A stretch of DNA of 64,000 nucleotides from a bacterium (GTDB lineage: Bacteria; Zhuqueibacterota; QNDG01; JAFGCO01), in contig JAFGGN010000035.1 in assembly GCA_016930535.1 (NCBI GenBank), forward strand, positions 23,546 to 87,545, written 5' to 3'. Below are positions 41,389 to 52,270 of this stretch, one piece after another. The notes beneath the pieces were generated by a model. That model saw nothing but the letters and a program-made list of their open reading frames with translations, was not told where the DNA came from and made no database searches. Positions within the stretch are counted from its first letter, which is position 1; every line of letters begins with the position of its first letter. Position numbers and translations under genes: made by a program.

Positions 41389-43881
41389 TCAGGGCGTTTC
41401 CTTTGGCAGAATCGTATAGGTTTTTCCCGCCTTCGCAGGCAGATCATAAACAAAAACCGGCTGCATTTCGACTGCGTTCAATCCGGCCTCCTTCGAAATC
41501 ATCGGCTTCCTGATTTCGGGAATCCGGTAAAACGGATTGGGATTCTTCTTCTTTGCCGGTTTCAGGGAAACGTCACCTTCCGCCCGCACCGGACAATGCA
41601 CACGAATCCGGCAGTTGCCGTCCAGATTCGATTTGACCGCCAGTCCGGTCAGCCGGCCGTTCTCCCATGAGAGTTTCTGTATCTCAAATCCGCCCCTGGC
41701 CCGCAGTCCGGACACGCTTCCGGTTTTCCACACATCGGGAAGCGCGGGCAGAATATCGATGCAGCCGTCGTCACTCTGCACCAGCATTTCGGCGATTCCG
41801 GACGAAAAGCCGAAATTACCATCGATCTGAAATGGGGGATGCGCATCAAAGAGATTGGCATAGGTTCCGCCCTGCTCGATGAATCCGTCTCCTTCCGGGT
41901 TCGGGAACTGCGCCGGTTTGATCTGCTCCTGAATCAGTTTGTATGCATGATTGCCGTCCAGAAAATGGGCCCAGAGATTGATTTTCCAGTTCATGGACCA
42001 GCCTGTCGAAGGATCCCCGCGAAAGATGAGCGACGTGCGGGCTGCATCGAACAGTTCCGGTGTCCGGTACGGTGAGATCTGGCTGCCCGGGAATACGCCG
42101 TACAAATGGGACACGTGCCTGTGATGGTCCTCCGGATCATCCCAGTCCTGCATCCATTCCTGCAGCTGACCGTGTTTGCCGATCTGCATGGGCGGCAATT
42201 TTTTAAGCGTGTCTCCGACCCGTGCAGCGAACGCACTGTCCTTTTTTAAAATTTCCGCAGCCCGTATGGTCCGGGTGAACAAATCGAACAGCAGCTGATT
42301 GTCCATGGTCGTTCCGGCCGCAATGGAATACCGGCGATGACAGGAAGGTGCATTTTCCGGAGAAACCGACGGGCACACCACGAGCCATCCATGCTCCGGT
42401 TCTTCCACCAGAAAACTCAGGTAAAATTCGACCGCGCTTTTCAGAACCGGATAGACCGTTTCAAGATAATCTGTATCCCCGCTGAATGCATACTTTTCCC
42501 ACAGATGCTGGCAGAGCCAGGCGCCGCCCATGGGCCATTGCCCCCAGAAAGCGCCGTCTATCGGGCCGCTCATCCGCCAGATGTCCGTGTTGTGATGAAC
42601 GACCCAGCCGTCCGCGCCGTACATGTCCCTGGCCGTCTGCCTGCCTGTCTCGGACAGTTCGCGAAGCATCTGGACCAGCGGCTCGTTCATCTCGCTGAGA
42701 TTCGTGGTCTCGGAAGGCCAGTAATTCATTTCCGTGTTGATATTGATGGTGTATTTGCTGTCCCAGGGCGGGCGCAGCCGGTCGTTCCAGAGTCCCTGCA
42801 GCGTGGCCGGCTGCCCCCCGGGCCGGGACGAAGAAATCAGCAGGTAACGGCCGAACTGAAAATACAGAACCGCCAGCTGCGGATCGTTTCCTTCAGCGAA
42901 TTCTGCGATACGGATGTCTGTGGGATTTTTCACGGCATCCGTGACGCCCAGATCCAGGCTGACCCGTTTAAAATAACCCTGATAGTCGGCGATATGGTCC
43001 TTCATGATTTGGCCGGCCTGTTTTTGGAGCGCATTCTGCAGGTATTGGTCCGCCTGTTCTCCGGCATCGGCACTGATATCATGATAATTGACAAAATCCG
43101 ATGCAATCGAGATAAAGCAGGTGGCCTCATCCGCCCTGTCGACAACGATGCTGCTGTCATTCGCTGACACGGATCCCCCTTCGGTCACTATTTTTACCTG
43201 GACCTGAAACGCGAGGGCCCCTTTGATGGAATCGCAGTCGGTTGTTACTCCGGATATTTTCAGAATATTGCCGCCGTCAGTTGAACTATTTACATTCGAC
43301 GGATGGTTCAGTGAGGCCGTAAAACCGATGCACGCGGGTTCGCTCGCCGTCAGTCTCAGAACAATCACCTGGTCCGGAAATGACGCGAACACTTCACGGG
43401 TATATGTCACGCCATCGACCTCGTAGCGGGCGGTCGTTACTGCGGTCTCGAGATTCAATTCACGGTAGTAACCGGTATAATTTTCATGCCCGGGAAACGT
43501 GAGCTTCAGGTTGCCGGCCGTCTGATAGCACATCCCCTGCGAATTCCGGCTGATGAAGCTGCGGCCGACGAGTTCATGCGCCTCCTGGTACTTTCCTTCA
43601 AAAATCAGTTTTCTGACCACAGGCAGGGCCGCTTTCGCATCCGGATTGTCGTTCCGGTGCGGCTGGCCGGCCCAGATTGTATTCTCGTTGAGCTGTATCC
43701 GTTCCTCTGAAGGGATCCCGAACACCATCGCGCCCAGGCGGCCGTTGCCCACGGGCAGCGCTTCGACCCATTGTGCCGCGGGTCGGTCGTACCAAAGTTT
43801 CATGAGTGTCTCATTTTGACCTGTCAATGTCTGGGCCACAGCAAATCCAGCGGCAATAATGGAAATGGCTGATTTTTTCAT
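41389..43881 (-). CDS. GH95 alpha-L-fucosidase/alpha-L-galactosidase
   Basis: 830 aa, full GH95 length. Signal peptide; N-terminal super-sandwich with [15 protein letters not shown] and [13 protein letters not shown]; (alpha/alpha)6 barrel with the [14 protein letters not shown] motif that holds the two catalytic asparagines, acid E509 in SPENAPS, and D687 in [10 protein letters not shown]95 enzymes release alpha-1,2-L-fucose, and some plant-polysaccharide members prefer alpha-L-galactose. GGAGA lies 5 bp before the ATG. There is no T9SS tail, so periplasmic. It directly follows the nucleotidyltransferase-kinase and epimerase genes, which suggests that the released L-sugar is metabolised by them. 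Confidence 0.92.
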   Translation of the reverse strand: MKKSAISIIAAGFAVAQTLTGQNETLMKLWYDRPAAQWVEALPVGNGRLGAMVFGIPSEERIQLNENTIWAGQPHRNDNPDAKAALPVVRKLIFEGKYQEAHELVGRSFISRNSQGMCYQTAGNLKLTFPGHENYTGYYRELNLETAVTTARYEVDGVTYTREVFASFPDQVIVLRLTASEPACIGFTASLNHPSNVNSSTDGGNILKISGVTTDCDSIKGALAFQVQVKIVTEGGSVSANDSSIVVDRADEATCFISIASDFVNYHDISADAGEQADQYLQNALQKQAGQIMKDHIADYQGYFKRVSLDLGVTDAVKNPTDIRIAEFAEGNDPQLAVLYFQFGRYLLISSSRPGGQPATLQGLWNDRLRPPWDSKYTININTEMNYWPSETTNLSEMNEPLVQMLRELSETGRQTARDMYGADGWVVHHNTDIWRMSGPIDGAFWGQWPMGGAWLCQHLWEKYAFSGDTDYLETVYPVLKSAVEFYLSFLVEEPEHGWLVVCPSVSPENAPSCHRRYSIAAGTTMDNQLLFDLFTRTIRAAEILKKDSAFAARVGDTLKKLPPMQIGKHGQLQEWMQDWDDPEDHHRHVSHLYGVFPGSQISPYRTPELFDAARTSLIFRGDPSTGWSMNWKINLWAHFLDGNHAYKLIQEQIKPAQFPNPEGDGFIEQGGTYANLFDAHPPFQIDGNFGFSSGIAEMLVQSDDGCIDILPALPDVWKTGSVSGLRARGGFEIQKLSWENGRLTGLAVKSNLDGNCRIRVHCPVRAEGDVSLKPAKKKNPNPFYRIPEIRKPMISKEAGLNAVEMQPVFVYDLPAKAGKTYTILPKETP

Positions 43882-43940
43882 TATATCTCCGTTCAATACG
43901 ATTCTGATTTTCTTTATACAACACCAGTATATCACGGCGG

Positions 43941-45077
43941 TCAATATCTGATTTTTATCCGTATGGCACCCGGTATCGCTTTTTCGGAAGCGACCACAAC
44001 ATAACCGCCGCCGCTTCCCGATGTTATCGCGCCATGATAATTCCGCAAATAACCGGTCTCAATGTCCTTTAACAGAGAATCGGATACTGTCAAAGGCAGT
44101 ATTTTCTTCCATGCATACAGCGTTCTCGTCATGGATTCACCCAGGCCGGCAATGTCCATTCTGCATATGCTCCGCCAGCATTGTTCGCCCGCCTCACCGA
44201 GTTCCCGGACATTTTCTTTCGTCAGCCGTTTTTCCCGGACCGGATTATATCCGTCCGGTCTCGGTTTCAGAGGCACCAGATGAAGCACAGTTGAAAGCCA
44301 GTCACAGATATCCTTGTCCACCGTCGAATCGATTTTTTCCGGCCAGTAACCGCCGTTGTAAAACAGCCGGCTTATCCCCGGATTCAGAAGCCCGATGTGA
44401 TCCTGTGACCCGGAGATATAGGCCGAACCCGGCGGATTTTCCGCACCAAATAAGAGTCTTGCATTTTTTATAGGATCCCCATCCGGAAACCGGTCGCCCC
44501 AGAGGTCGATGGCCACCCTCCTCGAACTGGTGGCCAGCCCGGAACGGTCGTTGAAATCCCGGTCCGGCCATATTTGCGCGACAACGACACTGCCGGGACA
44601 GATTTCCGAAACCCACGGCTGATCCATCCAGCCGCCGCTGATACAGATCCTGTAAGGGAACCTCAGCTCTTTTTTGATCCATGAACTGGCACGGGCCGGC
44701 AATCCGTTTTCGGGGATCCGTTCCAGCACCTTGTATTCAACACCGAGTTTTTTGCATAATTGCTCTTTTTCCGGCGTATGGCCGTCGCGGTTCACGATAA
44801 AAATATCCGGTTTGATCCGTTCCATATCCGGCACGAAATCCAGCATTCCCGATCCGATGGCGACAAAGGCTTCCCTGACATAGCGGATGGAATTGATCAA
44901 ATAAATTCTTTCTTCCTGTGAAAAGTGCGGCCGTTTCCCTTTCAGAAGCTGCAGGTTTTCATCGGTTCCGACAGCCACATAAAGATCGCCGAATTGAGAT
45001 GCTGTTTTAAAAAATGCGACATGGCCGCCATGCAGCAGATCATAACAGCCGCTGACCATGACTTTTTTATTTTTCAT
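43941..45077 (-). CDS. Fusion of HxGH nucleotidyltransferase and GHMP sugar kinase
   Basis: 378 aa, cytoplasmic. Residues 1-~130 form a cytidylyltransferase-like Rossmann domain with H16-G-G-H19 (LLHGGH) and a [13 protein letters not shown] helix, as in RfaE/TagD-type enzymes. Residues ~140-378 are a compact GHMP kinase: motif 1 ISGGWMDQP (146-154), motif 2 SGLATSS (179-185), catalytic Asp226 in GSQDHIG and motif 3 SGSGGG (353-358). The wording is closest to the fucokinase/HddA group (GGWxDxP, xxQDxxG). The region between motifs 1 and 2 is shorter than usual. It is an inverted-family analogue of Bacteroides Fkp, which makes GDP-L-fucose from L-fucose. The product nucleotide here could be CDP, ADP or GDP; unproven. 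It lies 14 bp after the epimerase. Confidence 0.8.
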   Translation of the reverse strand: MKNKKVMVSGCYDLLHGGHVAFFKTASQFGDLYVAVGTDENLQLLKGKRPHFSQEERIYLINSIRYVREAFVAIGSGMLDFVPDMERIKPDIFIVNRDGHTPEKEQLCKKLGVEYKVLERIPENGLPARASSWIKKELRFPYRICISGGWMDQPWVSEICPGSVVVAQIWPDRDFNDRSGLATSSRRVAIDLWGDRFPDGDPIKNARLLFGAENPPGSAYISGSQDHIGLLNPGISRLFYNGGYWPEKIDSTVDKDICDWLSTVLHLVPLKPRPDGYNPVREKRLTKENVRELGEAGEQCWRSICRMDIAGLGESMTRTLYAWKKILPLTVSDSLLKDIETGYLRNYHGAITSGSGGGYVVVASEKAIPGAIRIKIRY

Positions 45078-45091
45078 CCGTCAATCTGTCC

Positions 45092-46096
45092 TTAATATTT
45101 GTTGAATACCACATCATCTGAATCTTTTCCCTTGTTCCCGATCATCTGTTCTTTGATCCAGTCATATGTCTTTTTCAATCCCTCTTTCAACGGTATGGAC
45201 GGCTCCCAGCCCAGATATTGCCTGATCAGGGTGTTGTCGCTGTTTCTCCCCCGCACTCCCCTGGGTGCATCCAAATCGTATTTCCTTTCGAGCCGGTGAT
45301 CTGCAATTCCCTCCACATAATCGACAAGCTGATTGATCGAAACCATTTCTGCGCTGCCGAGATTGATCGGCTCTTCGATATCGCTGGCCATGATGTCCAG
45401 TATCCCCCTGATGCAGTCATCGATATACATGAAGCTTCTCGTCTGATGACCGTCTCCCCAGATGATAATTTCTTTTTTGCCGTATAACTCGCCCTCGATG
45501 ACCTTTCTGCAAATCGCCGCCGGGGCCTTCTCCCGTCCGCCGTCGTATGTTCCAAAGGGTCCGTACACATTGTGGAAGCGCGCGACACGGGTGATCAGTC
45601 CGAAGTCTTCCGTAAAATGCCGGCACATCCTTTCGCTGAACAGTTTTTCCCAGCCGTATCCGTCTTCTGCGAGCGCCGGATACGCATCGGATTCTTTGAG
45701 TCCCGGATTATCCGGATCGGTCTGTTTCTCCCCGTTGTACACGCAGGCTGAGGATGAATAAAAATACCGCTGCACACCAAGATCACGGGCGGCCATCAGG
45801 AGATGGGTATTGATGAGCACGCTCAGCATGCAGTCGGCCTTGTGCGTTTCGATAAATCCCATGCCGCCCATATCCGCGGCCAGATTGAACACGTCCTCAA
45901 TTCCTTCCAGCGCCTGCATGCAGTTTTCCCTGATCCTGAGATCAAGCACCTGATTCTCCACGCCGGGGATGATCTGATACCACCGGGTCATCGGCTTGAT
46001 ATCGACAGCACGAACCTGATGGCCCGTTTCTTTCAGTTTTTGTACAAGATGTCCGCCGATAAATCCGCCGGCACCGGTTACGACGACTTTTTTCAT
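45092..46096 (-). CDS. GDP-mannose 3,5-epimerase-like SDR
   Basis: 334 aa extended SDR. NAD site TGAGGFIGGHL (7-17), Tyr147-x3-Lys151 in YGWEK. Very strong resemblance to plant GDP-mannose 3,5-epimerase (GME, EC 5.1.3.18): NLAADMGGMGFI, the acid/base pair C118 in SSSACVY and K190 in GGREKAPAA, WGDGHQTRSF, EMVSINQ and GVRGRNSDN. GME interconverts GDP-D-mannose, GDP-L-gulose and GDP-L-galactose, reversibly. AAGGAG precedes the ATG. Position between GH29 and the kinase/nucleotidyltransferase gene suggests a role tied to L-galactose or L-fucose-type sugars. Other SDR epimerases of unknown specificity remain possible, but the matching motifs are unusually specific. Confidence 0.88.
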   Translation of the reverse strand: MKKVVVTGAGGFIGGHLVQKLKETGHQVRAVDIKPMTRWYQIIPGVENQVLDLRIRENCMQALEGIEDVFNLAADMGGMGFIETHKADCMLSVLINTHLLMAARDLGVQRYFYSSSACVYNGEKQTDPDNPGLKESDAYPALAEDGYGWEKLFSERMCRHFTEDFGLITRVARFHNVYGPFGTYDGGREKAPAAICRKVIEGELYGKKEIIIWGDGHQTRSFMYIDDCIRGILDIMASDIEEPINLGSAEMVSINQLVDYVEGIADHRLERKYDLDAPRGVRGRNSDNTLIRQYLGWEPSIPLKEGLKKTYDWIKEQMIGNKGKDSDDVVFNKY

Positions 46097-46180
46097 TTGA
46101 ATGACTTCTCCTTTGATTTACATTCATTTTCCATTTTTATCACAGTATCAAATCCAAACGGCTTCAATCTATATATAACA

Positions 46181-48592
46181 TCATTTAATTTCTTCAAAAA
46201 CCATTTTATCGATATTGAACAAATCACCGTCCACAGCCAGTTTCAGCACCTGTTCACCGGCATCCAGCTTAACCGTTGTCCGGATGGCTTCCCAGTTTTG
46301 GAAACCAGCCGTATTGGGGACATTGATAATCCCGGTTCTGTCCTCACCATCACATTCCAGATGCAGTTTGCCGCTGTCGTAGGAAGAAGCGACGGAAATG
46401 GAAACCCGGTACACGGCCGGCTGGTCGACAGTCACGGTATAGGCCATCCATTCCCCGTGACGGGTCCAGCCCACATTGTATCCGCCGGCTGCGCATCGCT
46501 CGATATCCACCCCTTCATCCGGACGGTACGCCCCGCCTTCGTTCCTCTCGTCCCTGTCATAAAACGCATCGCCCCGGCATCCGGTATCGAAATCTTCGGC
46601 CTCGATGGTTCCGGGAATCACATGCGGCTTAAACGCTTCCTGCTTCATCTCACAGACTTCCATGAATCTCCATTTACAGAACGGTTCTGCTGTGGAATGC
46701 ACTGCCACGGCTTTGGCACCGTCAACCTCGACAGAATCCATGCATAACCGCATCGCCGGAAATTCCCTGCAGGATATGTGAAACAATCCGCTGCGGGCAT
46801 CTTCAATTTTCCAGCACTGGCTGTCATGGCCTGACCATTCCGAGAGGCTCAGGTTGTGACCGGGAGCTGAACACGTGATCACCTTCCGGCCGTCTCCGCG
46901 GTTCATGATTTTATAGATGCCTCTGCCGGCGGTTTCCAGTTTCCACTGGCTTGTCCATGTTTTTCTGTCGCCCGTCAGTGTCAGGTCCGAATCCAGAACG
47001 AGACTGCCCTCATTCCCTTGCGGAACGAGATAATAATGGGGAGCGCAATCCAGGTCCGCATAGCGATCCAGTGCCGGAATTTTCCCGTCGAATCGAAGTT
47101 TCAACACGTACGCCAGTTCTTCGAAGGGGCGTTCAGGCAGATAAACGAGCAATGCTTCTTCCTTCTGCAGAAATGTCAACGGCAGGTATTTTCCCGCTTC
47201 GTCATTGATGAGTTCGACGGATTTCAGCGTTCTCAGGTCGATCCTGCCTGAAGACAGGGATTTCAGTTCGACTGTTTTCTGCCCCTGTTCCCAGCCGAGC
47301 AAAATGGCGTACAGTGTCCTGTTGTCTTTCGACCGGGTGAAGCGGATATCCCCGGCTGTACCTTCACGTGGGGGACCCATCACCCCGTGCGCAGCCCCCA
47401 TTTTAACTGGACCTTCCCCGTATTTTTCCCATGCACGGGTCGCATATACCGCTTCGCCGTATTTTTTGAGCCAGTCACCCATGGCCAGCAGAATGTCTTT
47501 CTGTTCCTGCGGTATGGTGCCGTCCGCCATCGGTGATATGTTGAGCAGCAGGTTGCCGTTCTTGCTGATCCGGTCGATAAAACCATGAAGAACCTGTTTG
47601 TTGGAATAATATCCGATACCCTCGGTGTAGCACCAGCTCGATGAACTGATGGCATCATCCGTCAGCCAATAATTGTCCGTGATATCGGCCGGGCCGCCAC
47701 GCTCATAATCGAGTACCGCACACCGGGTATTCAGGCCGTCCTTGTATGTGGCGACCACTTTTTTTCCCCAGCCTGCGGCCCGGTTATAATAGGCGGATAA
47801 AAATTCGAGAAGTACGGACCGGGATATCACGTGCAGGTTGAAATCCTGCCAGATGATATCGGGCCGGTACATATCCATGATTTCCAGATGCTTGTCCAGC
47901 CACAGGGCTTCATTCTTTTCCTTTCCCTGCTGCCCGTACAGCATTTGCAGTTCCGGATTGTCTGACTGCGGCACCGCGTCATAGTATCCGGTGATGTTGT
48001 ATGCATGATGCATGGAGAGAATGATTTTCATGCCTTTTTTGCGGATGGCGTCCGTGAGCAGACCGACCAGATCCAGTCCGGGGCCCGTGTCTTTCGCGTT
48101 CCAGGGATTCACCTTGCTGGCCCACATCGAGAATCCGTCGTGATGCTCGGCCACCGGCCCCGCGAATTTCGCACCCGCATCTGCGAACAACTGCGCCCAT
48201 TCATCCGGATCGAACTGTCCCCCTTCCGACTTGAACTTCGGCGCGAACTGAACGAAATTCCCCTCCCGGTCTTCGTCGCCTGTGATGAAATGGTCATACG
48301 GCCATCCGGATATTTCCCCGTAAGTGATGATATGATGTTTGTTTTCCGGAGAACCTTCGATAAACATGCTGCGGGGGTACCATTCATTGGCGAATGCCGG
48401 AACCGAGTACACGCCCCAGTGAAAATAGATGCCGAACTTCGCATCTTTGAACCATTCGGGCACAGGATCGGATTTCTCCAGCGATTCGAACGTGGGTTCA
48501 AAAACACCGGTTCCGGTTTGGGCCGGAAGAATGCCTGCCGTTCCGATAAATACGGCGCATGACAACATGAATGGAAGTATGGTGTTTCTCAT
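46181..48592 (-). CDS. GH29 alpha-L-fucosidase with ricin-like and CBM6-like domains
   Basis: 803 aa. Signal peptide; GH29 barrel ~40-370 with AKFGIYFHWGVYSVPAF, AKFAGPVAEHHDGFSMW and the nucleophile D250 in IIWQDF; a beta-sandwich to ~470; a ricin-B-like segment ~500-630 (QWKLETAGRGIYKIMNR, SQCWKIEDA); a CBM6-like module ~660-803 (PGTIEAEDFDTG, YRVSISVASSYDSGKLHLE, FNIDKMVFEE). It should release alpha-L-fucose or the related L-galactose from side chains. No T9SS tail. GAGGAG lies 9 bp before the ATG. The epimerase follows 84 bp downstream. Confidence 0.9.
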   Translation of the reverse strand: MRNTILPFMLSCAVFIGTAGILPAQTGTGVFEPTFESLEKSDPVPEWFKDAKFGIYFHWGVYSVPAFANEWYPRSMFIEGSPENKHHIITYGEISGWPYDHFITGDEDREGNFVQFAPKFKSEGGQFDPDEWAQLFADAGAKFAGPVAEHHDGFSMWASKVNPWNAKDTGPGLDLVGLLTDAIRKKGMKIILSMHHAYNITGYYDAVPQSDNPELQMLYGQQGKEKNEALWLDKHLEIMDMYRPDIIWQDFNLHVISRSVLLEFLSAYYNRAAGWGKKVVATYKDGLNTRCAVLDYERGGPADITDNYWLTDDAISSSSWCYTEGIGYYSNKQVLHGFIDRISKNGNLLLNISPMADGTIPQEQKDILLAMGDWLKKYGEAVYATRAWEKYGEGPVKMGAAHGVMGPPREGTAGDIRFTRSKDNRTLYAILLGWEQGQKTVELKSLSSGRIDLRTLKSVELINDEAGKYLPLTFLQKEEALLVYLPERPFEELAYVLKLRFDGKIPALDRYADLDCAPHYYLVPQGNEGSLVLDSDLTLTGDRKTWTSQWKLETAGRGIYKIMNRGDGRKVITCSAPGHNLSLSEWSGHDSQCWKIEDARSGLFHISCREFPAMRLCMDSVEVDGAKAVAVHSTAEPFCKWRFMEVCEMKQEAFKPHVIPGTIEAEDFDTGCRGDAFYDRDERNEGGAYRPDEGVDIERCAAGGYNVGWTRHGEWMAYTVTVDQPAVYRVSISVASSYDSGKLHLECDGEDRTGIINVPNTAGFQNWEAIRTTVKLDAGEQVLKLAVDGDLFNIDKMVFEEIK

Positions 48593-48682
48593 CAGGTTTC
48601 ACTCCTCGATGCGGACCGTATTCCCTACCCGGGTTATCGCTGACTATCTCGAGTAAGTCGATCCATTATTTTTACGAACTCC

Positions 48683-49879
48683 CTAATTTTGAACAATCAT
48701 CTTTTTACAGTCATGGAACTTTCCCGCCTGCAATGAATACAGATAGATGCCGCTTGCCAGGCCGTCCGCGGACCAATGAAATTGATAATTCCCCGCGGGC
48801 AAATGCCCATGAGCCACTGTTTCGATCTCTTCGCCGATACTGTTGTATATTTTCAGCGTGACCATTTCCGGAGAACATAAATCAAAGCGGATCATGGTCG
48901 ACGGATTAAACGGATTGGGAAAGTTCTGGAGCAGACCGAATTCCGCTGGTAGAACTCCTCCGCGGTCCCCGATCCCTGAAAGAAGCGGTCTTACCCGATA
49001 GACCGAACTGCCCGCCGTGATAAAAAGGGTTTTATTGTCGCTTTCACCCCATGCACAGTTGGATGCCGATACACTCGGGGGCAAATCGATTTTCCCGAGA
49101 AGATCCCCCGAAGGCGATACAACCCAGACAGCCGATGAACACGTACAGTAAATATTTCCGTCCGCATCGATCTTCATGCCGTCCGCGTATCCGTTTACGG
49201 GAATGGTGTACAACAACTGTTTGTTGGTAATGGTCGAATCGTCTGTCACATCCCATGCATATATTTTATGCGCCTGCGAATCATTGACATAGAGCCGGGA
49301 TTCATCGGGAGAAAAGCAGATGCCGTTGGGGAGGGTCAAAGACGAAGTCAGAAGCTGAAGCGCGCCCGAAGGACTGATTCTGTAAATCCCGTTGAAACTG
49401 AGCTCCTTGGACTGTCCCCAGGGAATATTGAAATCCGGATCCGTAAAAAATATGGCGCCGTCCGATTTGACAACCAGGTCATTGGGGCTGTTGAGTTTCT
49501 TGCCCTCGTATTGGTCCGCAAGTGACGTTTGCGATCCGTCATCTTCAAACCGCGCAATTCTCCTCAGGCCCATCTGGCCGGCAACCATGCGCCCTTCCAG
49601 ATCGAAAGTCAGTCCGTTGGTATTGTAGGAGGGATCCAGATAGACTTCCTTTCCGTTTTCCGGCGTCCATTGGTAAATTTTGTTGCCCCGTATATCGGAA
49701 AACAGCAAACCGGTGCCTTCTTTCCACACCGGTCCCTCCGGTTGCAGAATCTGGGTTGCAATCTGTTCCACGACCGCATCCGGATCGAGCGGTGATTGAG
49801 AACAGACGGGCATCCCGCAGAGCATAAGCAAAAATACGGTAACAGTAAAAATCCGGTTCAGGTTCGGTTGCTTCGACAT
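48683..49879 (-). CDS. SMP-30/gluconolactonase-family protein with T9SS tail
   Basis: 398 aa. After the signal peptide, a six-bladed SMP-30 propeller spans ~35-300. The metal ligands typical of the family are visible: Glu in PEGPVW, Asn in LPNGICFSPDE and Asp in YADGMKIDADGNIYC, together with LNSPNDLVVKSDGAIFFTDP. Family members hydrolyse sugar lactones or related esters. The C-terminal ~80 residues are a T9SS domain (FPNPFNPSTMIRF), so an extracellular lactonase is implied. AAGGAGATGAA immediately precedes the ATG. Flanked by CE1 esterases and GH29. Substrate unknown. Confidence 0.86.
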   Translation of the reverse strand: MSKQPNLNRIFTVTVFLLMLCGMPVCSQSPLDPDAVVEQIATQILQPEGPVWKEGTGLLFSDIRGNKIYQWTPENGKEVYLDPSYNTNGLTFDLEGRMVAGQMGLRRIARFEDDGSQTSLADQYEGKKLNSPNDLVVKSDGAIFFTDPDFNIPWGQSKELSFNGIYRISPSGALQLLTSSLTLPNGICFSPDESRLYVNDSQAHKIYAWDVTDDSTITNKQLLYTIPVNGYADGMKIDADGNIYCTCSSAVWVVSPSGDLLGKIDLPPSVSASNCAWGESDNKTLFITAGSSVYRVRPLLSGIGDRGGVLPAEFGLLQNFPNPFNPSTMIRFDLCSPEMVTLKIYNSIGEEIETVAHGHLPAGNYQFHWSADGLASGIYLYSLQAGKFHDCKKMIVQN

Positions 49880-49902
49880 TTCATCTCCTTGTTCTTCGAT
49901 TT

Positions 49903-51066
<1,164 letters not shown>

Positions 51067-52248
51067 TTATTCCTGAAACAGGTATGTCGCAAATTCATGC
51101 AGGCCGCGCCGCCAGCTCTGCCATTCATGCGCTGTATTGGGGGAGACATAAAAATGCGTCTTGATGCCCATTTCTTCGAGAGCCCCGGTATTGGCTTTGG
51201 GATCGCCGCCGAAACCGCGTCTGGGATTCTCGAGTTCGTGGCTGCCGTAACTGACGAAAACCAGTTTGATATTTTCCTTGAAACCGGGTGCATTCTTCAC
51301 GTCTTCGGGACTGATGCTGCCACCGCTGAACATACCGATATAGGAAAACAGTTCGGGGTGGGCCAGGGTGATGACCCGTGTCTGCATGCCGCCCATGGAC
51401 AGTCCGGCCATGGCCCGGTGTTCTGGATCCGCCAGGGTTCGGTAATTGGAATCGATCATGGGGATGATGTCTTCCAGCAGGGTTTTCATAAAACCGTCTG
51501 CCCACCCTTTGGGAGGCCATGGGCCGCTGGGACGCTCGCCCGGCTTGGGCCGGGGTACATTTTCAGGCCAGCGCCAGGTGCCGTTGTCCATGACGATAAT
51601 AAAGGATCTGGCCCTGCCTTCAGCAATCAGATTGTCCATGATGAGATTGGTTTTTCCCTGATTGGGCCAGCCGGTCTCGTCCTCGCCGCCGCCGTGCTGC
51701 AGGTACAGCACGGGATAGCGCATGCTGATGTCCGTATCATAACCGGGCGGCGTATACACGAAGCAGCGGCGCATGGTGTCATTGCTTTTGGAAAAATAAA
51801 GCTGCTCCCGTATCTGACCATGAGGCACGTTCCTGAGTGCATAGAAGTCCTGATCCTGGGCGGGAATGTCGATACCGCTTCCCCAGCGGCTTGCACCATA
51901 AAAATACAGGCTGCCGGGATCGGGTACCGCAGCCCCGTCGATCCAGAGCTGGTAGTAGTGAAATCCTTCGTCCTGGGGATCCGAATCGCCGGTCCAGACG
52001 CCGTTTTCGTCTTTGGTCAGGTCGTATTTGACCGCGCTTATATCCAGCTGGACTCTTACAGCCTCGGGGGCAGAGATTCTGGCGCGCACCCGGCCTTCTG
52101 AATTGACCTGAGGGAATTCACGGCCCGGCTGATTGGTGGAAGCCGGTTTGAAGTCCTCCGCGGCAGCTGAATCACCTGGCACCGTCTGTGCCAGACCCAT
52201 ACTGCAGGTGATGACAGCCAATAAAAAAATAAGTGTCCTGATTTTCAT
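51067..52248 (-). CDS. CE1-type esterase (feruloyl/acetylxylan esterase-like), copy 2
   Basis: 393 aa. Same architecture as its neighbour: signal peptide, E-set domain (VRARISAPEAVRVQLDIS) and CE1 hydrolase with YLQHGGGEDETGW, nucleophile S284 in GLSMGG and TAHEWQSWR. The two proteins align throughout, indicating tandem duplication. Copy 2 carries a proline-rich insertion (RPKPGERPSGPWPPK) where copy 1 has a shorter loop, perhaps altering the acyl pocket. AAGGAG precedes the ATG. It follows GH51 by 22 bp. Complementary specificity (feruloyl versus acetyl) is a guess. Confidence 0.88.
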   Translation of the reverse strand: MKIRTLIFLLAVITCSMGLAQTVPGDSAAAEDFKPASTNQPGREFPQVNSEGRVRARISAPEAVRVQLDISAVKYDLTKDENGVWTGDSDPQDEGFHYYQLWIDGAAVPDPGSLYFYGASRWGSGIDIPAQDQDFYALRNVPHGQIREQLYFSKSNDTMRRCFVYTPPGYDTDISMRYPVLYLQHGGGEDETGWPNQGKTNLIMDNLIAEGRARSFIIVMDNGTWRWPENVPRPKPGERPSGPWPPKGWADGFMKTLLEDIIPMIDSNYRTLADPEHRAMAGLSMGGMQTRVITLAHPELFSYIGMFSGGSISPEDVKNAPGFKENIKLVFVSYGSHELENPRRGFGGDPKANTGALEEMGIKTHFYVSPNTAHEWQSWRRGLHEFATYLFQE

Positions 52249-52270
52249 TTTTAAATCTCCTTCTTTTTAA

